From NCBI GenBank assembly GCA_944321495.1, contig CALULP010000002.1, positions 96,393-160,392 of the forward strand: a stretch of DNA of 64,000 nucleotides, in the 5' to 3' direction. The notes beneath the pieces were generated by a model, which worked only from the letters and a program-made list of their open reading frames with translations, was not told the DNA's origin and searched no databases. This stretch comes from an uncultured Bacteroides sp. Its GTDB lineage: Bacteria > Bacteroidota > Bacteroidia > Bacteroidales > Bacteroidaceae. The translations under genes and the position numbers were made by a program. Position 1 is the first letter of the stretch; every line of letters starts with the position of its first letter. Below are positions 24,934-33,681 of this stretch, piece after piece.

Positions 24934-26091
24934 ATGAAGAAAGTTTCCGTTATCAGTGTCCTCTGCATGGGATTGATGCTGTTGTCATGCGGCAGACAAC
25001 CCGCTGAAAACCGCTTGGGAAAGCAACTGTACACCTTGCAGGAGCTTCCTCATAAAATCTTCGCATTGGACGATTCTACCACACAGGTTTTGGATTATAT
25101 CCATACTTTTAAAGAAGGGGATTCGCTGCTACTCGCCTCTTACAATAAGCCGATGAATAATATCTGTATCTTCGATGTGAAGAGCGGGAAAGAAATCCGT
25201 AAGCTGCAGTTCCAGAAAGAAGGTCCCAATGCTTTGGGGAAGAATTTGTTCGGTTTTCTTTACCACAACAAAGATTCGATTTATGTTTATCATACCTGGA
25301 CCTGGCAACTTGATTTGTTCAACGGAAAAGGCGAAGTCTTATCCAAATATCATTTGCTGGAATTGCCCCAACAACCCAAAGGGAAATACGTGATGCCTGA
25401 AATATTGCCGCAACCTTATGCGCCCATAAAAAAGGTGGGCAACAAAATAATCTTGCAAGGACAAGGGGGGATGCTTCCGAAACCCAATCCGGACAAACTG
25501 TGCCAAGCAGTTACGGCTATCCTTAATCTGGATGACAACAGCGTTTATTGTGCCAACGAATACCCGGTCATTTACGGGGATGTGGATAATATCTGGCAAG
25601 TGTTTTCTTACCGGCTGCCTTCATACGACCTAAGTCCGCAGGATGAAATGGTCATCAGTTTCCCGGCGGATGACAGCATCCGGGTGTATAATCTGCAGAC
25701 CAAGCAGACAAGGAGCTATTTTGCCGGTTATTCCGTGCCCTATGAAATCCGTCCGGCACGTTCCGGTTCAATGGCAGATGTCACAAGAAGCGTGTACGAC
25801 CAGGTGCAATATTCCTGCATTTATTATGATCGTTGGCACGGACTTTATTACAGGATATTGACGCTTCCCGTGAAAGAAGATTACGATATCAATTCCAGGG
25901 AAAATCTTTCCCGCAATCTTGCCGTGGTGATTTTGGATAAGGACTTCCAAAAGGTAGGGGAATACAACGTTCAGGAAAAGAGCGACAGGTATGCATTTAT
26001 GTTTGTTTCCCCGGAAGGTTTGCACATTCAGGTCTTGTCGGACGATGACGATTACATGACTTTTATGACCCTTAAACCACAAAAATTATGA
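24934..26091 (+). CDS. Six-bladed beta-propeller-type lipoprotein (DUF4221-like)
   Basis: The 385-residue protein has a lipobox (LMLLSCGRQ, Cys about 20) and repeated beta-strand segments typical of Bacteroidetes propeller lipoproteins: FALDDSTTQVLDYIHTF, NICIFDVKSGKEI and SIRVYNLQTKQTRSYF. I compare it with the DUF4221/BF3164-like group, function unknown. Base composition is clearly more AT-rich than the genes on either side of this block, suggesting acquired DNA. Its stop overlaps the start of the next gene (ATGA at 26088-26091), so the two are translationally coupled. Confidence 0.7.
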   Translation: MKKVSVISVLCMGLMLLSCGRQPAENRLGKQLYTLQELPHKIFALDDSTTQVLDYIHTFKEGDSLLLASYNKPMNNICIFDVKSGKEIRKLQFQKEGPNALGKNLFGFLYHNKDSIYVYHTWTWQLDLFNGKGEVLSKYHLLELPQQPKGKYVMPEILPQPYAPIKKVGNKIILQGQGGMLPKPNPDKLCQAVTAILNLDDNSVYCANEYPVIYGDVDNIWQVFSYRLPSYDLSPQDEMVISFPADDSIRVYNLQTKQTRSYFAGYSVPYEIRPARSGSMADVTRSVYDQVQYSCIYYDRWHGLYYRILTLPVKEDYDINSRENLSRNLAVVILDKDFQKVGEYNVQEKSDRYAFMFVSPEGLHIQVLSDDDDYMTFMTLKPQKL

Positions 26092-26520
26092 GAATTATCC
26101 GTTGGTTGTTTTTAATGGCAGTTTGTGTTGTTTTGGTTTCATGCAGCGATACAGAACGGTACACACAGTATATTACAGTATATTAATGAACAATTGGAAA
26201 GCCATTATCCGTCGGAAGCGGAGAAATATGAGTTTATTGTTGTTATTCCTCGTCAAGGTTGTCATGCGTGTATTCAAGCTGTGGAATCGTTTTTCTATAC
26301 TACGAAAAAGGAGCCGAATTATCTTTTTATTTTTACCAGAATAGATTCGCCCAAGAAGTTGAAGTTGGAAATAGGGGCGGATAATCTTGCGCTTGATAAT
26401 GTAAGGATAGACAAAGAAAATCTGTTTTACAATCCTGAATATTACGACAGCAATTATCCGCTGCTCTTGCATAAAGCGAGTGACGGAACTTTTACTTACC
26501 AACGATTGTCCGTAAACTGA
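26088..26520 (+). pseudogene. Thioredoxin-like lipoprotein gene split by a 10-bp tandem duplication
   Basis: The ATG at 26088 overlaps the previous stop and encodes a lipoprotein signal (MAVCVVLVSCSDTERYTQ). The frame ends at 26186. The rest of the protein (NEQLESHYPSEAEKYEF through RQGCHACIQAVESFF to QRLSVN) continues in another frame to 26520. The word CAGTATATTA is present twice in tandem (26166-26185). Removing one copy joins the signal peptide to the body with no other change, giving an intact protein of about 140 residues. The CHAC motif suggests a thioredoxin-like site. It may be a true mutation, a reversible slippage switch or a sequencing/assembly error. Confidence 0.8.
26166..26185 (+). 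repeat. Exact 10-bp tandem duplication
   Basis: Two adjacent copies of CAGTATATTA. Ten bases is not a multiple of three, so the extra copy shifts the frame of the lipoprotein gene. Confidence 0.95.
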
Positions 26521-26536
26521 TGTGGGTAAGGAGAGG

Positions 26537-26587
26537 CTGCGTCCTGATGAATGATTAGTGTTTTTTCATCAGGACGCAGTCTTTTTG
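26537..26587 (+). terminator. Strong intrinsic terminator
   Basis: CTGCGTCCTGATGAA (26537-26551) pairs perfectly with TTCATCAGGACGCAG (26565-26579) and is followed by TCTTTTTG. It closes the propeller/thioredoxin-like operon. Confidence 0.9.
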
Positions 26588-26599
26588 TTGCAAACAGTG

Positions 26600-26607
26600 T
26601 ATCTTTG
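26600..26607 (+). promoter_or_regulatory. Bacteroides -7 element for rnhB
   Basis: TATCTTTG, 20 bp before the ATG at 26628. No TTTG is found at the preferred spacing. Confidence 0.45.
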
Positions 26608-26627
26608 CTCCAAAAAATTAGCAAACG

Positions 26628-27236
26628 ATGTTATTGCCATACCTTCACGAGAACCTGACAGAGGCCGGCTGCGACGAGGCGGGCAGGGGATGCCTGGCGG
26701 GGGCGGTGTATGCGGCGGCGGTCATCCTGCCCCGGGACTTCCGCGACGGGCGGCTGAACGACTCGAAACAGCTGACCGAGCGGCAGCGGTATGCCCTGCG
26801 CGAGGTGATAGAACGCGAGGCGGTGGCCTGGGCAGTGGGGGTGGTGAGCCCGCAGGAGATAGACGAGGTGAACATCCTGCGCGCCTCCATCCTGGCCATG
26901 CACCGCGCCCTCGACGGACTGTCGGTGCGCCCGCAGCACGTGCTGGTGGACGGCAACCGCTTTCGTCCGTATCGCGACGTGCCCCACACCACGGTGGTGA
27001 AGGGTGACGGCAAGTACCTCTCCATTGCAGCGGCATCCATCCTGGCGAAGACGTACCGCGACGACTACATGCTGCGCCTGCACGGGGAGTTCCCCGGGTA
27101 TGGCTGGGACCGCAACAAGGGCTACCCCACGCGGCAGCACCGCGAGGCCATTGCGAAGTATGGCACAACGCCTTACCACCGCCTGACGTTCAACCTGCTG
27201 GGTAGGGACAGGCAACTGGCCTTGGACTTCGGGTGA
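26628..27236 (+). CDS. rnhB: Ribonuclease HII
   Basis: The 202-residue cytoplasmic enzyme removes RNA from RNA-DNA hybrids, including single ribonucleotides. The active-site motif CDEAGRG (acidic pair at about 16-17) is followed by [10 protein letters not shown], the third acidic residue in VLVDGNRF, and [14 protein letters not shown]. Length is normal for the family. It stands alone between a terminator upstream and the converging corA gene, whose stop is 10 bp away. The return to GC-rich coding marks the end of the AT-rich accessory block. Confidence 0.95.
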   Translation: MLLPYLHENLTEAGCDEAGRGCLAGAVYAAAVILPRDFRDGRLNDSKQLTERQRYALREVIEREAVAWAVGVVSPQEIDEVNILRASILAMHRALDGLSVRPQHVLVDGNRFRPYRDVPHTTVVKGDGKYLSIAAASILAKTYRDDYMLRLHGEFPGYGWDRNKGYPTRQHREAIAKYGTTPYHRLTFNLLGRDRQLALDFG

Positions 27237-27246
27237 GGCGCGGGAA

Positions 27247-28173
27247 TCAGAACCACTTGATTTTGCGGAACCACACGAAGATGATGGCCGACAGGGCTGC
27301 CGAGAACAGCACGATGAAAAGAAATGCGTGCGGGTAGCGCTCCAAGTGGAGGCTGACGTTCATGCCGTAGAAGCTGGCGATGAGCGTGGGAATCATGAGC
27401 GTGATGCTGAGGCTGGTCATGCGTTTCATGATGGCATTCACGTTGTTCGAGATGATGGAGGCAAAGGCATCCATGGTGCCGGTGAGGATGTTGCTGTACA
27501 CGTTGACCGTGTTGTAAGCCTGCTGGAGTTCGATGGCCACGTCTTCCAGCAGTTCCATATCCAGGCAACCGGTATCCTGGAAGATGTTTTTCAGTTTCCC
27601 TATCAGCATTTCGTTGCCGCGGATGGAGGTGTCGAAGTACACCAGCGCCTTTTGCAGCTTCATCAGGCGGAGCAGGTCTTCGTTGCGGATGCTTTTTTCC
27701 AGTGCCTTTTCGGCGGTGGTGACGTCGTTGTTGATCTGTTGCAGGTATTTCAGGAACCATGCGGCGGAGGAGTAGGTGATGCGCAGGATGAAGTCGGACT
27801 TGTGGCGCATGGTGATGTTTTTGCGCCGGGCGTGGGCAATGAAGTCGGGGATGAGGTCTGTGCGATGGTAGCAGACGGAGACGGTGACGTTGTCGCTGGT
27901 GATGATGCCTATGGGGACGGTGATGAAGGACACGTTCGGCTGGCTGCTCTGCATGGGGATGCGCAGGATGGTGAGCAGCCAGCGGCCTTCGCTGTCGGTG
28001 CGGGGGCGTTCGTCGGCGTCGGCAATGTCATCGAGGAACGATTCGGGCACTTGCAGCTGTCGGGTGAGGAATGTGAAGTCGTCATTGTCCGGGCATTCGA
28101 CGTTCACCCAGCAGCCGGGTTGCCATTCAGGCTTTTCGGTGAAGCCGTTCTCAAAGCAGAGGTACTTTCTCAT
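27247..28173 (-). CDS. corA: CorA family magnesium/divalent cation transporter
   Basis: I start at 28173 (MRKYLCFENGF); an in-frame extension to 28353 lies in the intergenic region with no homology character. The 308-residue protein has a cytoplasmic N-terminal domain with long helices (TTAEKALEKSIRNEDLL) and two C-terminal membrane helices. The first ends with the diagnostic YGMNV loop (about residue 275), and a basic end KIKWF follows. It forms pentameric channels for Mg2+ or Co2+. It is divergent from the large AAA gene across 408 bp. Confidence 0.92.
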   Translation of the reverse strand: MRKYLCFENGFTEKPEWQPGCWVNVECPDNDDFTFLTRQLQVPESFLDDIADADERPRTDSEGRWLLTILRIPMQSSQPNVSFITVPIGIITSDNVTVSVCYHRTDLIPDFIAHARRKNITMRHKSDFILRITYSSAAWFLKYLQQINNDVTTAEKALEKSIRNEDLLRLMKLQKALVYFDTSIRGNEMLIGKLKNIFQDTGCLDMELLEDVAIELQQAYNTVNVYSNILTGTMDAFASIISNNVNAIMKRMTSLSITLMIPTLIASFYGMNVSLHLERYPHAFLFIVLFSAALSAIIFVWFRKIKWF

Positions 28174-28277
28174 GGGCAGAGTTTTTATTTCTATGCGGAA
28201 GTAGTATTTCTTTGCAAAAATAGTAAAAGCCCGCAGATGGGGGAAGCTGTTCATTACTATTATTTTTCCCTTTTTTG

Positions 28278-28309
28278 TTTGCAGGATTGCAGGAAAGCGG
28301 TTACCTTTG
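28278..28309 (+). promoter_or_regulatory. Consensus Bacteroides promoter for the CbxX-type AAA gene
   Basis: TTTG (28278-28281), 20 bp spacer, TACCTTTG (28302-28309). This is one of the best matches to the Bacteroides primary sigma factor consensus in the window. It places transcription start near 28316. Confidence 0.8.
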
Positions 28310-28344
28310 TGCCGTATCAGCCAAGAAAGGCGGTACGTGTTTGT

Positions 28345-28413
28345 ATGAATCATAGCATATCAGTCCGATATTCAAAGAAAATCCATGTGATGCTTCGTGC
28401 AAGGAGGCGTTAG
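28345..28413 (+). CDS. Candidate 22-residue leader peptide ending in an Arg cluster
   Basis: It lies about 29 bases after the predicted transcript start. It encodes MNHSISVRYSKK, four residues and then MLRARRR before TAG. The last six codons contain four Arg codons, two of them AGG. It immediately overlaps a stem-forming segment and precedes a terminator-like hairpin. This resembles attenuator leader peptides, but no ribosome binding site is obvious, so chance is possible. Confidence 0.3.
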   Translation: MNHSISVRYSKKIHVMLRARRR

Positions 28414-28501
28414 TGCTTCTTCGTACGTGACCTTGCAGGACGTTCTTTGAACGATTGGACACTCTCCGGCAACCCCGTGACCGTATGGCCGGGGCGATGA
28501 G

Positions 28502-28558
28502 GCCGGAACTGTTGTTCGGAAGGAGGGGTTTGCCTGTCTCTTTCCGGCTGTTTTTTTA
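28502..28558 (+). terminator. Terminator-like stem in the leader of the AAA gene
   Basis: GCCGGAA (28502-28508) pairs with TTCCGGC (28542-28548) and is followed by TG and seven T residues. The gene starts 23 bp later at 28582, so the stem could cause early termination. Confidence 0.5.
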
Positions 28559-28581
28559 TTCACTTTTAAAACAATGATGCT

Positions 28582-31245
28582 ATGATGAAAAAGAACAATT
28601 CTCAAGGCTTGTCCGAATCGGACGAGCTTTATGCACTGATACATGATTTTCTGAAAAACGATGACGGCGGGGATTCCTGCACCGGCCTGTACAAGGGGCT
28701 TGCTTATGCTTTGCCTGCCGCCGGGCAGACGGAGGCTTACGTGCGGGTGAGGGATGCCCGTTTGTCTTTGGGCAGCCGTTCGGTGGAACTGGGCGGCGAG
28801 GTGCCCAACCTGTTCTTGCCCGCTGGCGGGGAATGCCCGCCGTTGGAGCTGGCTGTGGGGACTGTGGTTTCCGGCGAGGAGGAGTACGACATCTTGCAGG
28901 CTGTGTTTCACGTCTACCGCGAAGGCACTCCGGCGCCTGTGGCGTCGGCTACGTGGGAGGGGGACGAGTATGGCGGCATTTCCCTGTCTTTCCTTCCGGA
29001 CGGGGGCGGTTTCCTGCCCGGTAACTATTTCCTGCTGTGCGAGCGGGTGCGCGAGTATGCCGACGAGCCGCGGGCTGCGGTGCTGAACAGTCACCTGTGT
29101 TATCCCTTCCGCCTGTTGCAGGCGGGCGAGGGGCTGGAGCACCCGGGTCTTGTGTCTGCCGATGCGTGCCGGCCGGCAGGGTTGCTGGAGGAGGGCGGTT
29201 ACACGTCGGGGCTTCTGCGGCTGGTACTCCGGCTGGACAGGACGGTGCCCGGGCGCTGTGAGTTTGGCGCGGCGTGCTATACGCAGGACTGGAACCCGAT
29301 GGCAGAGACCCTGCGCTACGTGTCCGACGGCAGGGGCAGGCGGCTGTCGTTCAGCTTGTACACGGACCGCATCTGGGTGCCGGGCGAATATTTCGTGGTG
29401 GTGTCGCAGAACGGGGAACCGTTTGCCAAGGTGGTTTTCCGCTACGACGGCAAGGAAACGTCGCCCGGGCGGTGCTGCCTGCTGGGGGAAAGCGACAGTG
29501 AGTATGGGCTGGTGAAGCATGTGGCGGCGAGCGATGAGAACCGTTGGCGCATGGTGCATGCCTGCCCGGGACTTTCGGCAGTGAAGCCCCGACTGGCGGG
29601 CAGCTGTGGGCAGGGGCATTTCAACAGCCTGTGTGACAGCTTTGGGCTGGAAATGTTGAAGCAAAGTCAGTACAGGGTGGTGCTGTCCGACGAGCTGTTC
29701 CACGCCAAGCGGCTGGCTTATGTGCTCCCTCCGCTGGCCGGCCTTGGCACGTCGGGCAGCAAGCTGGTGGACTGCGCGGAATGGACGGCTTCGCCCGATG
29801 CGGCTAAGAACGCCTTGGACGAGCGGGGCGGGCAAGCCCTTGCCCTGTACGGCCTGCCGGCCTTGTGCACGGCTGACGGGGCTGCAGTGCTGGAGCGGCT
29901 GGTGGAAGCCGCGTGCGACCCTTCGGTGTTCTGGGTGCTCATCCTTTGCGGGAGCCGGGAGGAGGTGGATGCCTTGTTCCGGCAGGCGCCCGGGCTGTCG
30001 GGATGCTTTGCCGGAAACGAACCGCTGGAAGTGCTTCCGCTGTCCGGAGGCGAGCAGGTGCATCTGTTGCAGGGCTGCCTGAAGGACACGCCTTTCCGCT
30101 TGAGCCCCGGGGCTGAGCATGCGCTGGCCGTGCAGGTGACCGGGCATCGGGCGGAGGTGGGGAAATGGAAGAAAGCGGACATGGAACGCTTCATCTCGAC
30201 AGGCATCGTGCCGCGGCTGAAGGCCCGCCTGCAGGCGGAGTACGTGCCGGGGCAAGGGAAGACGCGGGAAGAACTGGTAACCGTCCGTCCCGCCGATATC
30301 GACCTGGAGGGTTATCTGCACTCCACTAAGCGTGCAAAGGAAGCGGCTCCTGCCAACGCCTTTGCGCAGAGCATGCAGGAACTGAACGCCTTGGTGGGGC
30401 TGGGCACGCTGAAAGAGAGCCTTGCCGTCACCTTCCTGCACACCCGCTTCGAGGAAGAGCGGCGGCGCATGGGGCTGCCGGTGGAAGGCGGGGGCTGCCA
30501 CCACATGATATTTACCGGCAACCCGGGCACGGGCAAGAGCACGGTGGCCGCGCTGATAGGGAAGGTGTACCACGCCATGGGGCTGCTTTCCCGGGGCGGG
30601 GTGGTGAGCACCGAGCGCGGCAAGCTGGTGGGCCGCTACATCGGCGAGACGGAGGAGAAGGTGAACGAGGTGCTGAAGCAGGCGCGGGGCAACGTGCTGT
30701 TTATCGACGAGGCTTACTCCCTGTGCGACTCGGCGGACGACCGCAAGGACTACGGCAACCGGGTGGTGGAAAGCCTGCTTACGGTGTTGGCACAGCCCCA
30801 TCCGGACATGTTGGTCATCCTGGCCGGCTATGCGGACGAAATGGAGCGGCTGCTGCAGATGAATCCCGGGCTGGAGAGCCGTTTCCCGCACCGCTTCCAC
30901 TTTGACGACTACACGGCCGAGGAACTGTTGCAGATAGCCCGCGACCTGTTGCAGCGTCAGCAGTACCTTTGTGAGCCCGATGCCGACAGGGCGTTGGACG
31001 AGGTGGTGCGCCGTGCCGTGGCGGGGAAGGACCGTTACTTCGGCAACGCGCGCTGGGTGGTCCAGCTGGTGGCTACGGGCATCTTGCCGGCCATGGCCTG
31101 GCGTGTCATGCGGGAAGGGAAGCCTTTGGACCGGGAAGCCCTTTGCACCATCAGGCGTGAAGACGTGGAGCGGGCTGCCGGGAAATGCAATGCCCGTCCG
31201 GCGCTTTTCCTGGCTCCCCGCCGCCGGATTGGTTTTACGGCTTGA
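28582..31245 (+). CDS. Large CbxX/CfqX (SpoVK-like) AAA+ ATPase with a long novel N-terminal region
   Basis: The 887-residue protein has a C-terminal CbxX/CfqX-type AAA+ module: Walker A GNPGTGKST (about residues 646-654), a pore-loop region KLVGRYIGETEEKV, Walker B VLFIDEAYSL (about 706) and an arginine-finger region LESRFPHRF (about 767). A helical lid domain follows. The first 600 residues resemble no family I know. They are beta-rich with a repeated theme near 80-170 and 210-310 (FLPGNYFLLC and WVPGEYFVVV), then an alpha/beta part with LALYGLPALC and FWVLILCGS that could be a degenerate nucleotide-binding or receiver-like fold. It probably remodels a protein partner. It is behind a structured leader. 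Confidence 0.75.
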   Translation: MMKKNNSQGLSESDELYALIHDFLKNDDGGDSCTGLYKGLAYALPAAGQTEAYVRVRDARLSLGSRSVELGGEVPNLFLPAGGECPPLELAVGTVVSGEEEYDILQAVFHVYREGTPAPVASATWEGDEYGGISLSFLPDGGGFLPGNYFLLCERVREYADEPRAAVLNSHLCYPFRLLQAGEGLEHPGLVSADACRPAGLLEEGGYTSGLLRLVLRLDRTVPGRCEFGAACYTQDWNPMAETLRYVSDGRGRRLSFSLYTDRIWVPGEYFVVVSQNGEPFAKVVFRYDGKETSPGRCCLLGESDSEYGLVKHVAASDENRWRMVHACPGLSAVKPRLAGSCGQGHFNSLCDSFGLEMLKQSQYRVVLSDELFHAKRLAYVLPPLAGLGTSGSKLVDCAEWTASPDAAKNALDERGGQALALYGLPALCTADGAAVLERLVEAACDPSVFWVLILCGSREEVDALFRQAPGLSGCFAGNEPLEVLPLSGGEQVHLLQGCLKDTPFRLSPGAEHALAVQVTGHRAEVGKWKKADMERFISTGIVPRLKARLQAEYVPGQGKTREELVTVRPADIDLEGYLHSTKRAKEAAPANAFAQSMQELNALVGLGTLKESLAVTFLHTRFEEERRRMGLPVEGGGCHHMIFTGNPGTGKSTVAALIGKVYHAMGLLSRGGVVSTERGKLVGRYIGETEEKVNEVLKQARGNVLFIDEAYSLCDSADDRKDYGNRVVESLLTVLAQPHPDMLVILAGYADEMERLLQMNPGLESRFPHRFHFDDYTAEELLQIARDLLQRQQYLCEPDADRALDEVVRRAVAGKDRYFGNARWVVQLVATGILPAMAWRVMREGKPLDREALCTIRREDVERAAGKCNARPALFLAPRRRIGFTA

Positions 31246-31312
31246 GGCCGCACGTTTCACCGTTGTGGTGCATAAATAGCGGAAGATGTGCTGCTTTAAC
31301 CGTGCTTTTTTG

Positions 31313-31320
31313 TAACTTTG
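31313..31320 (+). promoter_or_regulatory. Bacteroides -7 element for gpmI
   Basis: TAACTTTG matches TAnnTTTG, 60 bp before the gpmI ATG. The -33 match is weak (TGTG, 22 bp upstream). Confidence 0.5.
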
Positions 31321-31380
31321 CCGCCGGTTCGGCGAGGCTGCGCCGGCTGGCAAAGAAACATTCATTTAAAACATACGACT

Positions 31381-32901
31381 ATGGCAAAGAAAGCTCTTTT
31401 AATGATTCTGGACGGTTGGGGAATTGGCGACCGTCAGAAAGATGACGTGATTTACATGACTCCTACCCCGTATTGGGACAGCCTGTTGGCACAATATCCG
31501 CACTCGCAGCTGCAGGCGAGCGGCGAGAACGTGGGTTTGCCCGACGGACAGATGGGCAACTCCGAAGTGGGACACCTCAATATCGGTGCCGGACGCATCG
31601 TTTACCAGGACTTGGTGAAGATTAACCGCGCCTGCGCCGACGGCAGCATCCTGAAGAACAAGGAAATCGTTTCTGCCTTCAGCTATGCCAAGGAGCAGGG
31701 CAAGGGCATCCACTTCATGGGGCTGACGTCCAACGGCGGCGTACACAGTTCGTTGGACCACCTGTTCAAGTTGTGCGACATTGCCAAGGAATACGGCATC
31801 GGCGAGCGCACTTTCATCCACTGCTTCATGGACGGGCGCGACACTGACCCGAAGAGCGGCAAGGGCTTCATCCAGCAACTGACAGACCATTGCGCACAGA
31901 GTGCCGGACGCATTGCCAGCATTGTGGGCCGTTTCTATGCCATGGATCGCGACAAGCGTTGGGCACGCATCAAGGAGGCCTATGAACTGTTGGTGAACGG
32001 CCAGGGCAAGCAGGCTACAGACATGGTGCAGGCCATGCAGGAGAGTTACGACGAGGGCGTGACGGACGAGTTCATCAAGCCTATCAACAACGCCGGCTTC
32101 GACGGCACCATCAAGGAGGGCGACGTGGTAATTTTCTTCAACTACCGCAACGACCGCGCCAAGGAGCTGACCGTAGTGCTGACCCAGCAGGACATGCCCG
32201 AGGAAGGCATGAAGACCATCCCCGGCCTGCAATACTACTGCATGACGCCGTATGATGCCTCTTTCAAGGGCGTACACATCATCTTCGACAAGGAGAATGT
32301 GGCCGACACGCTGGGCGAATACCTCTCGAAGCAGGGCAAGAAGCAGTTGCACATTGCCGAGACGGAGAAATATGCGCACGTCACTTTCTTCTTCAACGGC
32401 GGGCGTGAGGCTCCGTTCGAGGGCGAGGACCGCATTTTGGTGCCCTCTCCCAAGGTAGCCACCTACGACCTGAAGCCTGAGATGAGCGCCTACGAGGTAA
32501 AGGACAAGCTGGTGGAAGCCATCAATACGCAGAAGTATGACTTCATTGTGGTGAACTATGCCAACGGCGACATGGTGGGCCACACGGGCGTTTACGAAGC
32601 CATCGAGAAGGCTGTGGTTGCCATAGACAACTGCGTGCGCGACACTGTGGAAGCTGCCAAGGCCAACGACTACGAGGTCATCATCATTGCCGACCACGGC
32701 AATGCCGACCATGCCATCAACGCCGACGGCACACCCAATACGGCTCACTCGCTCAACCCCGTGCCCTTCGTTTACGTCACCGCGAACAAGGACGCCAAGG
32801 TAGAAGACGGCGTATTGGCCGACGTGGCTCCGTCCATCCTGCATATCATGGGCCTGGCACAGCCGGCAGACATGACGGGCAAGGACTTGATAAAAGGTTA
32901 A
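31381..32901 (+). CDS. gpmI: 2,3-bisphosphoglycerate-independent phosphoglycerate mutase
   Basis: I start at 31381 ([17 protein letters not shown]); an in-frame ATG at 31318 lies on the promoter. The 506-residue cytoplasmic enzyme interconverts 3- and 2-phosphoglycerate in glycolysis using two Mn2+ ions. Seen are the metal motif DGWG, the phospho-serine motif [28 protein letters not shown], the hinge [11 protein letters not shown] and the C-terminal metal motif [10 protein letters not shown]. Length is normal. It is monocistronic, with its own -7 element and a strong terminator 17 bp after the stop. Confidence 0.96.
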   Translation: MAKKALLMILDGWGIGDRQKDDVIYMTPTPYWDSLLAQYPHSQLQASGENVGLPDGQMGNSEVGHLNIGAGRIVYQDLVKINRACADGSILKNKEIVSAFSYAKEQGKGIHFMGLTSNGGVHSSLDHLFKLCDIAKEYGIGERTFIHCFMDGRDTDPKSGKGFIQQLTDHCAQSAGRIASIVGRFYAMDRDKRWARIKEAYELLVNGQGKQATDMVQAMQESYDEGVTDEFIKPINNAGFDGTIKEGDVVIFFNYRNDRAKELTVVLTQQDMPEEGMKTIPGLQYYCMTPYDASFKGVHIIFDKENVADTLGEYLSKQGKKQLHIAETEKYAHVTFFFNGGREAPFEGEDRILVPSPKVATYDLKPEMSAYEVKDKLVEAINTQKYDFIVVNYANGDMVGHTGVYEAIEKAVVAIDNCVRDTVEAAKANDYEVIIIADHGNADHAINADGTPNTAHSLNPVPFVYVTANKDAKVEDGVLADVAPSILHIMGLAQPADMTGKDLIKG

Positions 32902-32917
32902 AACATCATTCTTTTTA

Positions 32918-32965
32918 CCCCATCAACCATCATTCTTGCGATGAGTTGATGGGGATTTTTATTTT
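32918..32965 (+). terminator. Intrinsic terminator of gpmI
   Basis: CCCCATCAAC (32918-32927) pairs with GTTGATGGGG (32945-32954) and is followed by ATTTTTATTTTG. Confidence 0.88.
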
Positions 32966-33041
32966 GTGTAAGGTAAGGGTATGAACCTTTTGCCAAGGTC
33001 AGTTTTGCATTTACAATAGAATCTTAGCAGGTATTGTCATT

Positions 33042-33665
33042 ATGGATAAAGACAAGAGTTTAAATAAAAGGGTGGAAAGCATGCCTTCAAATATCGTCAG
33101 TCTGTTGGGAAAGGTGCGCCATAAAATCATACAATTGAGGGACTGCCAAGTGATATTGGATGTGGACATTGCTGAGTTGTATGGCGTGGAAACGAAACGG
33201 GTAAATGAGGCGGTCAGGAATAATCCGGATAAGTTCCCTGCAGGTTATATGTTCAGCTTGACGAATGAGGAAGTGTCATATTTGCGGTCGAATTTTTCGA
33301 CCACAAACCTCTCCCCCAAATCCCGCGTATTACCCAAGGCATTTACGGAAAAGGGCTTGTATATGCTGGCTACCATCCTTAAGAGCAGGCAGGCCATAGA
33401 TGTGACATTTGCCATTATAGAAACTTTTACTACTGTGCGGCAACTGAAACGGGAACTCCGTACTTTGCATAATGAAGCGGGGCAGAAGGCACAGCAATCC
33501 AAGATGCGGCATTTTGGTGAAATGCTTTCGAATATTGTCATGCCCGATTTGGAAACTTCTGAAACGGAATCAAGTTTGGAAATAAACTTCCTGATAGGCA
33601 AAATAAAACATACGGTGAAGCGAGTGAAAAGACAGAATGACGCAGATCATACAGAAGTAGAATAA
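33042..33665 (+). CDS. ORF6N domain protein (putative DNA-binding, phage/accessory type)
   Basis: The 207-residue protein has an ORF6N domain (about residues 28-115): QLRDCQVILDVDIAELYGVE, NNPDKFPAGYMFSLTNEE and TEKGLYMLATILKS. A charged helical C-terminus follows. ORF6N proteins occur in phages and accessory islands and are thought to bind DNA; chromosomal copies are common in Bacteroidetes. It is more AT-rich than both neighbours, suggesting acquisition. It ends 16 bp before the DUF3109 gene, but the composition break suggests the pairing is accidental. Confidence 0.8.
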   Translation: MDKDKSLNKRVESMPSNIVSLLGKVRHKIIQLRDCQVILDVDIAELYGVETKRVNEAVRNNPDKFPAGYMFSLTNEEVSYLRSNFSTTNLSPKSRVLPKAFTEKGLYMLATILKSRQAIDVTFAIIETFTTVRQLKRELRTLHNEAGQKAQQSKMRHFGEMLSNIVMPDLETSETESSLEINFLIGKIKHTVKRVKRQNDADHTEVE

Positions 33666-33681
33666 TTAACAGATTTACCCC

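Larger units (their letters stand above)
28174..28581. other. Divergent intergenic region holding a long structured leader
   Basis: The 408-bp gap between corA and the AAA gene contains a consensus promoter at 28278-28309, a 22-codon leader ORF at 28345-28413, a pairing TGCAAGG/CCTTGCA at 28398-28437 and a terminator-like stem at 28502-28558. Together these form an attenuator-like leader of about 265 bases. Confidence 0.55.

Noticed and set aside
28372-31365. A 997-codon minus-strand open frame opposite the AAA gene
   Set aside because: It is the antisense of the CbxX-type gene, is His/Pro/Arg-rich without any domain, and the plus strand has Walker motifs and a promoter.
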